Shown: piece after piece, positions 5,748-11,502 of the stretch
Position numbering within the stretch: the stretch's first letter is position 1
Layout: each line of letters opens with the position of its first letter
NCBI GenBank assembly: GCA_039928615.1
Contig: JBDSSS010000110.1
Location: 1 to 11,502 of the forward strand
Source of the DNA: JBDSSS01 sp039928615
GTDB taxonomy: Bacteria; Actinomycetota; Actinomycetes; Actinomycetales; Dermatophilaceae
Direction: 5' to 3'
DNA length: 11,502 bases
Translations under genes and position numbers: made by a program
Notes under the pieces: generated by a model
Databases searched by the model: none
Told to the model about the DNA's origin: nothing
What the model saw: the letters and a program-made list of their open reading frames with translations, nothing else

Positions 5748-7448
5748 TCAGGCCTCGCCGAGGACCGCGACCCGGAGGGTGTCGAGCCCGACGCTGCCGA
5801 TGTCGAGCGCGCGGCGGTGGAAGGCCTTGAGGTCGAAGCCGTCGCCCTCCCGCTCCTTGACCTCGTCGCGCAGCTGGAGCCAGAGCCGCTCGCCGATCTT
5901 GTAGCTCGGGGCCTGCCCGGGCCAGCCGAGGTAGCGGTTGAGCTCGAAGCGGAGCACCTTCTCGTCCATGAAGCCGTAGCGGGTGAGGTAGGTCCAGGCC
6001 TTGTCGTGGTCCCAGTCGCCGCCGCCGACCTCCTCGGGCGCCTCGAAGCCGCAGTGCACGCCGATGTCGATGACGACGCGGGCCGCCCGGAGCGACTGGC
6101 CGGCGAGCCAGCCCATCCGGTTGCCCGGGTCGTCCATGTAGCCGAGCTCGGCCATCAACCGCTCGGCGTAGAGGGCCCAGCCCTCGCCGTGGCCCGAGGT
6201 CCACGACGCCAGCCGGCGCCAGCGGTTGAGCAGCTCCGAGCGGTAGACGGTCTGCGCGACCTGGAGGTGGTGGCCCGGGACGCCCTCGTGGTAGACGGTC
6301 GAGAGCTCGTTCCACGTGCGGAACTCGGTGTTGCCCTTGGGCACCGACCACCACATCCGGCCCGGCCGGGAGAAGTCGTCGCTCGGGCCGGTGTAGTAGA
6401 TGCCGCCCGTCTGGGTCGGCGCGATCATGCACTCGATCCGGTGCACCGGGGCGGGGATGTCGAAGTGGACGTCAGCGAGCTCGGCGATGACCTCGTCGGC
6501 CCGCTCCTGCATCCAGTCGCGCAGGGCGTCGGTGCCGTGCAGCTGGTAGCGCTCGTCGGCGTCGAGCAGCTCGACCCCGCGCTGCACCGAGGCACCCGAC
6601 TCGAGCCCGTCAGCGATCTCGAGCATCTGGGCGTGCAGCGCCGCGACCTCCTGCTGGCCCCAGGCGTAGGTCTCCTCGAGGTCGACCTCGGCCCCGAGGA
6701 AGGAGCGGGACTCGAGGACGTAGCGCTCGCGGCCGCACGCGTCGGCCTCTGGCGCGTGGGGCAGCAGCTCGCCCTCGAGGAAGTCGGCGGCACCTGCGTA
6801 GGCGTCGGCGGCCGCGCGGCCGGCCGCAGCGAGGTCGTCGGCGAGCGGCCCCGCGAGCGGGGACCCGTCGGCAGCGGCGTCGGCGACGAGCCGGCTGAAG
6901 TAGCCGTCGTCGGCGGTGAGGTCGCGGCACTGCTCGGCGCACGCGGTGACCTGGCGGCGCGGCGAGACCATGCCGCGGTCGCGGGCGGCCAGGAGCGACT
7001 CGCGGTAGCCGGCGAGGGCCGCGGGGATCGCCCCGAGACGGACGGCGACGACGCGCCAGTCCTGCTCGGTCACCTGCGGCATGAGGTCGAAGACGTCCCG
7101 GATGCCCTGGAGGGGGGAGGCGATGACGTTGAGGTCCATCTCGTCGAGCCCCGCGGCATACCGCTCCTGGGCGAGGCCGAGTCGCTCGGTCATCGCGGCG
7201 ACGGTCACCGCGTCGACCTCGTCGGCGGTGGTGGCTCCCGCGAGCTCGGCGAGGGTCGCGTCACGCAGCGCGGCGGCTGCTGCGAGGCCGCGCGGGGACA
7301 GGTCGTCGAGCTCCTCGTCGTGCCCGGGGATGCCGAGGTAGGTCGCCGTGATCGGGCTCAGCGCCACGGAGGCGTCGAAGTATCGCTCGGCGATCCGGTC
7401 GACGTCGGTGGGCTGGCGGGTGCTCGTGTCCTGGGGTGTCTCGCTCAC
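5748..7448 (-). CDS. DUF885-family protein, putative zinc metallopeptidase
   Basis: This 566-residue protein is of the DUF885 family, whose biochemical role is largely undefined but whose motifs look like those of zinc peptidases. The core is ELSTVYHEGVPGHHLQ (381-396), giving a His387-Glu388...His393-His394 site. Next comes SGHGEGWALYAERLMAELG (418-436), where Glu422 could be the remaining zinc ligand. The N-terminal half is mostly helical (IAERYFDASVALSPITATYLGIPGHDEEL at the start). No signal peptide or membrane segment is visible, so it is probably cytosolic. GTG 7448 is preferred over GTG 7466 because TACGTT, a good -10, lies 6 bases before it and would be inside the coding sequence if 7466 were used. 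It sits 36 bases after accE on the same strand, interrupting the accE-maf order usual in relatives. The substrate is unknown; a link to acyl-CoA metabolism is not shown. Confidence 0.88.
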   Translation of the reverse strand: MSETPQDTSTRQPTDVDRIAERYFDASVALSPITATYLGIPGHDEELDDLSPRGLAAAAALRDATLAELAGATTADEVDAVTVAAMTERLGLAQERYAAGLDEMDLNVIASPLQGIRDVFDLMPQVTEQDWRVVAVRLGAIPAALAGYRESLLAARDRGMVSPRRQVTACAEQCRDLTADDGYFSRLVADAAADGSPLAGPLADDLAAAGRAAADAYAGAADFLEGELLPHAPEADACGRERYVLESRSFLGAEVDLEETYAWGQQEVAALHAQMLEIADGLESGASVQRGVELLDADERYQLHGTDALRDWMQERADEVIAELADVHFDIPAPVHRIECMIAPTQTGGIYYTGPSDDFSRPGRMWWSVPKGNTEFRTWNELSTVYHEGVPGHHLQVAQTVYRSELLNRWRRLASWTSGHGEGWALYAERLMAELGYMDDPGNRMGWLAGQSLRAARVVIDIGVHCGFEAPEEVGGGDWDHDKAWTYLTRYGFMDEKVLRFELNRYLGWPGQAPSYKIGERLWLQLRDEVKEREGDGFDLKAFHRRALDIGSVGLDTLRVAVLGEA

Positions 7449-7460
7449 TGACCGAACGTA
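7449..7460 (-). promoter_or_regulatory. Predicted -10 box for the leaderless DUF885 message
   Basis: On the minus strand TACGTT (7460-7455) stands 6 bases before the GTG at 7448, in the 36-base gap after accE. No good -35 is visible (CGCTGC at 17 bases). It decides the start codon of the DUF885 gene. Confidence 0.45.
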
Positions 7461-7484
7461 TCCCACGCCGCGTCCGCGCAGCGG

Positions 7485-7702
7485 TCAGCGAGGCAGGCCG
7501 GAGCGGCGCCAGCCACCGCGGGTCGCCGCCGGGCCGACGAGCCGCCAGGCCGGGTCGGACCACGCCGACGGGCGGCGGGCCGGGGCCGGCTCGTCACCGC
7601 CCCCGAGCGCGCTGAGCACGACGACGATCGCGGCGACCTCCTCGGGCGTCGCGTGACCCGACACGATCAGGGACGACGACGGCGGGGTGTCGGGCTGGTC
7701 GG

Positions 7703-7706
<4 letters not shown>
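7485..7706 (-). CDS. accE: Acyl-CoA carboxylase epsilon subunit
   Basis: This is a small 73-residue protein of the actinobacterial acyl-CoA carboxylase epsilon family (PccE/AccE5), which bridges or stabilises the alpha-beta holoenzyme and raises its activity. Seen in the sequence are an N-terminal strand-helix LIVSGHATPEEVAAIVVVLSAL (13-34), a Pro/Ala-rich linker, and a C-terminal tail SAWSDPAWR...TRGGWRRSGLPR with conserved Trp residues, the usual family layout and length. It starts with GTG overlapping the stop of the upstream carboxyltransferase by 4 bases (GTGA), so translation is coupled and the two proteins are made together. That pairing assigns it to the pccB-type subunit and not to the second carboxyltransferase at 2211-3767, which has no epsilon gene. 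Confidence 0.9.
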
Positions 7707-9334
<1,628 letters not shown>

Positions 9335-9346
9335 GGCCGCACTCTA
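9335..9346 (-). promoter_or_regulatory. Predicted -10 box for leaderless pccB-accE
   Basis: On the minus strand TAGAGT (9346-9341) is followed by 6 bases and the ATG at 9334. Its first two bases are the same TA pair (9345-9346) that begins the birA -10 on the other strand. There is no recognisable -35 (GGGGAT at 17 bases). Confidence 0.45.
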
Positions 9347-9357
9347 GCCTTGTGGCT
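9345..9357 (+). promoter_or_regulatory. Predicted -10 box for leaderless birA
   Basis: TAGCCT (9345-9350) stands 7 bases before GTG 9358. It shares TA with the opposing pccB -10 in a CTAG core (9344-9347). The spacing favours GTG 9358 over the in-frame GTG 9352, which would be only one base past the box. No -35 is evident. Confidence 0.42.
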
Positions 9358-10248
9358 GTGCGCATCCCCCTCGACGAGACGATCATCGGTGAGCGCTTGG
9401 TCACGTCGTCCCAGCCGTGGCGGGGCGTGCACTTCCTGCCCCGCACGGGCTCGACGAACGACCGGGCGCGTGAGCTCGTGACGCGGTATGCCGCTGACCC
9501 CGCGGGTGCGCCCGACCCGTTGTGGTCGGTCGTGCTCACCGACCACCAGACCGGAGGCCGGGGCCGCCTCGGGCGCGCCTGGGAGGTGCCGGACCGGGCC
9601 GCCATCTCGGTCTCCGCCGTGGTGCCCGCGCCCGCCTCGGGTGACGCGGCGTGGTTCCCCCTCCTCGCCGGGCTGGCCCTGGCCCGGGCCGTGGCCGCGA
9701 CGACCGCCGAGGCTGGCCTGGCCCTCACCCCCCGGCTCAAATGGCCCAACGACGTGCTCCTCGCCGACGACGGCGACCGCAAGGTGAGCGGCATCCTCTG
9801 CGAGCTCGTGCCCCTCACGGACCCGCCGTCCGACCGGCGGGCCGTCGTCGTCGGGACCGGCGTCAACGTCGACCAGGCCCGCGACGAGCTGCCGGTGCCG
9901 ACCGCGACGTCGCTCGCCCTGGCCGAGGTGACGGTTCGCCGCGAGGACCTCGTCGTGGCCTACCTCACCGAGCTCGCGGCGCTGCTGCTCGAGGAGTCAA
10001 CGGGACCCGCGGGCCCGTCGGCCGGCTCGGGCCGCACCGCGGACGGAGGGCGTGCGGCATACCGAAGTGCTTGCGCCACAGTGGGTTCGGAGGTGAAGGT
10101 GCACCTGCCCGCAGGAGTGACGGTCGAGGGTTGGGCCACCGGGATCGATGACGGGGGCCGTCTCGTCGTCGAGACGGCCGCCGGGCGGCAGACCTTCGCC
10201 GCTGGCGACGTCGTCCACGTCCGGCGCCCGGGTGGATCGCTGGCATGA
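9358..10248 (+). CDS. birA: Biotin-[acetyl-CoA carboxylase] ligase, monofunctional (group I)
   Basis: This enzyme activates biotin with ATP to biotinyl-AMP and attaches it to the carrier lysine of acyl-CoA (and pyruvate) carboxylases. It has 296 residues. Motifs are TGSTND (30-35), the biotinyl-AMP loop GGRGRLGRAW (66-75), KWPNDVLL (128-135), KVSGIL (142-147) and VVVGTGVNV (163-171), followed by a C-terminal SH3-like domain (about 240-290). There is no N-terminal winged-helix domain, so unlike E. coli BirA it cannot act as a DNA-binding repressor. A Gly/Ser/Ala-rich stretch (about 213-232, STGPAGPSAGSG...) links the catalytic and C-terminal domains and includes the unusual codons GCA and CGA around 10055-10065. 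It is divergent from pccB-accE, whose carboxylase it serves. The adenylate cyclase gene begins 7 bases after its stop, and that gene's predicted -10 overlaps the stop. Confidence 0.95.
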   Translation: MRIPLDETIIGERLVTSSQPWRGVHFLPRTGSTNDRARELVTRYAADPAGAPDPLWSVVLTDHQTGGRGRLGRAWEVPDRAAISVSAVVPAPASGDAAWFPLLAGLALARAVAATTAEAGLALTPRLKWPNDVLLADDGDRKVSGILCELVPLTDPPSDRRAVVVGTGVNVDQARDELPVPTATSLALAEVTVRREDLVVAYLTELAALLLEESTGPAGPSAGSGRTADGGRAAYRSACATVGSEVKVHLPAGVTVEGWATGIDDGGRLVVETAAGRQTFAAGDVVHVRRPGGSLA

Positions 10249-10255
10249 TCGGCGG
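10244..10255 (+). promoter_or_regulatory. Predicted -10 box for the leaderless adenylate cyclase message
   Basis: CATGAT (10244-10249) is followed by 6 bases and ATG 10256. It overlaps the birA stop codon. No -35 is visible (CCGGCG at 17 bases). Read-through from birA is an alternative, but no Shine-Dalgarno sits before the ATG. Confidence 0.4.
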
Positions 10256-11425
10256 ATGACCGGGATGACGGGACTGGGAGAGGGCGGGGCCGCTGACGGC
10301 GGCGCGGACCCGCGACCCCGCACCGTCGCGCCCGACCAGCTGCACTACCCCGGTGCGTCCGGACCGCCGACGGGCGGCTCGTCGGGCCTGTCGCTGGGGG
10401 AGGACTACACCGAGGCGCTGCTCGGCCGGCCGCTGCGCCTGCGTCGGCGCGACGTGAGCCGTGCGGCCGAGGTCTCGCTCTTCTCGGCCCGCAAGTTCTG
10501 GCACGCCCTCGGCTTCCCCGTCGTCGACACCGACGACGAGCTGTTCACCGACGCCGACCAGCAGGCCCTCGGCGTCGTCGCCTCCCTCGTGCGCGACGGC
10601 CTGCTCGACGAGACGACGGCGCTCTCGCTGACGCGGGCCTTCGCCCGGTCAGCCGACCGCCTCGCCGGGTGGCAGGCGCAGCTGATCGCCGAGGCCGTCG
10701 ACAACGACCTCTATGCCGCCTTGGCCGTGCCCGGGGAGGGGGAGTCCGAGACCCGGTCGGTCCCGAGCACCCAGACGGCGGCCGAGACGGCCCGGCGGGT
10801 GGCCGCGCTCACCGACCGGCTCGAGCCGCTCCTCGTCTACGCGTGGCGCCGCCACCTGTCGGCGACGGTGGCCCGGATGCTCGCCGACGCCGACCCGGAG
10901 GCCTACGGGTCGACGAAGATGCGGTCGGTGGGCTTCGCCGACCTGGTCAACTTCACCGCCCTCGTCCGCAAGATGTCCGAACGCGACCTCGGGCGGCTCG
11001 TCTCCCGGTTCGAGGCGCTGTCGGCCGACGTCATCACCGCCCACGGCGGCCGCCTCATCAAGACCGTCGGCGACGAGGTGCTCTTCAGCACCGTGGGCCC
11101 TGCCCCCGCCGCCGCGATCGCGCTCGACCTCGTCGACGCGATGACCGACGACGACGTGCTGCCCGAGGTGCGCGTCGGGATGGCCCGCGGCCCGATCATC
11201 TCGCGGCTCGGGGACATCTTCGGCACGACGGTCAACCGCGCCTCGCGGCTGACCGGGGTCGCCGCCGCCGGTTCGGTCCTCGTCGACGCGACCCTGGCCC
11301 GCGAGCTCGCCACCCTCTCCGGCTTCGAGCTCACCGGCCAGCGACGGCGGATCCTGCGCGGCGTCGGACCGGTTTCCCCGTCCCTGCTGCGGCGGGCGTC
11401 CACCGCGGCGCGCCGCGGCCCCTGA
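10256..11425 (+). CDS. cya: Class III adenylate cyclase with N-terminal regulatory domain (Rv1264-like)
   Basis: This enzyme makes cAMP from ATP. It has 389 residues and no membrane segment. After a disordered Gly/Pro-rich N-terminus (1-45), residues about 47-155 form a helical regulatory domain like that of M. tuberculosis Rv1264, where it acts as an autoinhibitory pH-sensing module. A helical linker (173-215) leads to the catalytic domain (about 222-385). All canonical residues are present: metal-binding Asp229 (GFADLVNFT) and Asp273 (KTVGDEVLF), ATP-specifying Lys269 and Asp320 (GDIFG), and the transition-state pair Asn327 and Arg331 (VNRASRL). It should therefore be active and ATP-specific as a homodimer. 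Its place beside birA matches Streptomyces cya as I recall it. ATG 10256 is preferred over ATG 10265 because of the upstream -10-like box. Other actinobacterial cyclases of this architecture have been described, so the role is ordinary; the signal it senses is unknown. Confidence 0.93.
   Translation: MTGMTGLGEGGAADGGADPRPRTVAPDQLHYPGASGPPTGGSSGLSLGEDYTEALLGRPLRLRRRDVSRAAEVSLFSARKFWHALGFPVVDTDDELFTDADQQALGVVASLVRDGLLDETTALSLTRAFARSADRLAGWQAQLIAEAVDNDLYAALAVPGEGESETRSVPSTQTAAETARRVAALTDRLEPLLVYAWRRHLSATVARMLADADPEAYGSTKMRSVGFADLVNFTALVRKMSERDLGRLVSRFEALSADVITAHGGRLIKTVGDEVLFSTVGPAPAAAIALDLVDAMTDDDVLPEVRVGMARGPIISRLGDIFGTTVNRASRLTGVAAAGSVLVDATLARELATLSGFELTGQRRRILRGVGPVSPSLLRRASTAARRGP
11403..11418. 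repeat. 16-bp perfect palindrome at the 3' end of the cyclase gene
   Basis: CCGCGGCGCGCCGCGG is its own reverse complement and lies 4 bases before the cyclase stop codon, coding for part of the Arg/Ala-rich tail. It has no loop sequence and no T-run after it, so it is a poor intrinsic terminator. It may be chance in GC-rich sequence. Confidence 0.6.
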
Positions 11426-11466
11426 CCCGCCCTCACCGACCGTCACCCACCCCCACCGGCCTCACC

Positions 11467-11472
11467 GAGGAG
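11467..11472 (+). promoter_or_regulatory. Shine-Dalgarno of the gene at the right edge
   Basis: GAGGAG lies 9 bases before ATG 11482. The preceding 41 bases (11426-11466) after the cyclase stop are C-rich, with no hairpin, T-run or clear promoter that I can see. The strong site contrasts with the predicted leaderless starts elsewhere in the window. Confidence 0.65.
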
Positions 11473-11481
11473 ACCCCACCG

Positions 11482-11502
11482 ATGTCGTCCACGCCAGCAC
11501 CC
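11482..11502 (+). CDS. Start of an unidentified gene, cut by the right edge
   Basis: Seven codons are visible (MSSTPAP) after a good Shine-Dalgarno. The product cannot be named from this. In relatives, genes such as purK lie near birA, but nothing in these residues decides that. Confidence 0.5.

Noticed and set aside
9358..10248. BirA as the repressor of the divergent pccB operon
   Set aside because: The protein begins directly with the ligase domain and has no N-terminal helix-turn-helix, so operator binding of the E. coli kind is not expected.
11403..11425. Palindrome as an intrinsic terminator of the cyclase gene
   Set aside because: It has no loop, no following T-run and lies inside the coding sequence.

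Overview
The window is very GC-rich, gene-dense DNA. Third codon positions are almost all G or C, gaps between genes are tens of bases, and the gene content points to a high-GC actinobacterium. A member of the Micrococcales, perhaps the Intrasporangiaceae, is my guess from overall feel and not a proven placement. There are eleven protein genes, two of them cut by the window edges. I see no tRNA, rRNA, CRISPR array, transposase or phage gene.

The backbone is a conserved actinobacterial acyl-CoA carboxylase neighbourhood: birA (biotin protein ligase), pccB/accD5-type carboxyltransferase, accE epsilon subunit, maf nucleotide pyrophosphatase and sseA sulfurtransferase. As I recall it, M. tuberculosis has birA-accD5-accE5-maf-sseA with accA3 nearby, and Streptomyces has an adenylate cyclase next to birA. 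Compared with that order, two blocks are interposed here. A DUF885 putative metallopeptidase sits between accE and maf. A four-gene block sits between maf and sseA: a GT-C membrane glycosyltransferase, a second carboxyltransferase, an acyl-CoA dehydrogenase and a divergent MerR regulator.

Layout from left to right: sseA (minus, cut at the left edge); MerR regulator (minus); a 72-bp divergent regulatory gap with a 24-bp near-palindrome; acyl-CoA dehydrogenase and MCC-like carboxyltransferase (plus, ATGA overlap); membrane glycosyltransferase (plus, starting inside the previous gene); then, on the minus strand, maf, DUF885, accE and pccB; a 23-bp divergent promoter gap; birA and a class III adenylate cyclase (plus); and the first codons of another gene after a clear Shine-Dalgarno at the right edge.

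Functionally, BirA would biotinylate the carrier domain of an acyl-CoA carboxylase alpha subunit. No alpha subunit is in the window; the conserved synteny predicts one to the left of sseA. PccB with AccE would form the carboxyltransferase half of a propionyl/acyl-CoA carboxylase. The MerR-controlled pair looks like a catabolic module in which an acyl-CoA is dehydrogenated and the enoyl-CoA then carboxylated, as in leucine breakdown. The active-site sequence does not match isovaleryl-CoA dehydrogenase, so the substrate is open.

The most notable non-coding signals are the palindromic operator between merR and the dehydrogenase gene, a recurring TAnnnT-like hexamer 6-7 bases before the start codon of six genes (predicted leaderless transcripts), and a birA/pccB gap in which the two opposing -10 boxes share the same TA. 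I found no wholly new system. The orphan dehydrogenase-carboxyltransferase module and the shared promoter are the best leads.
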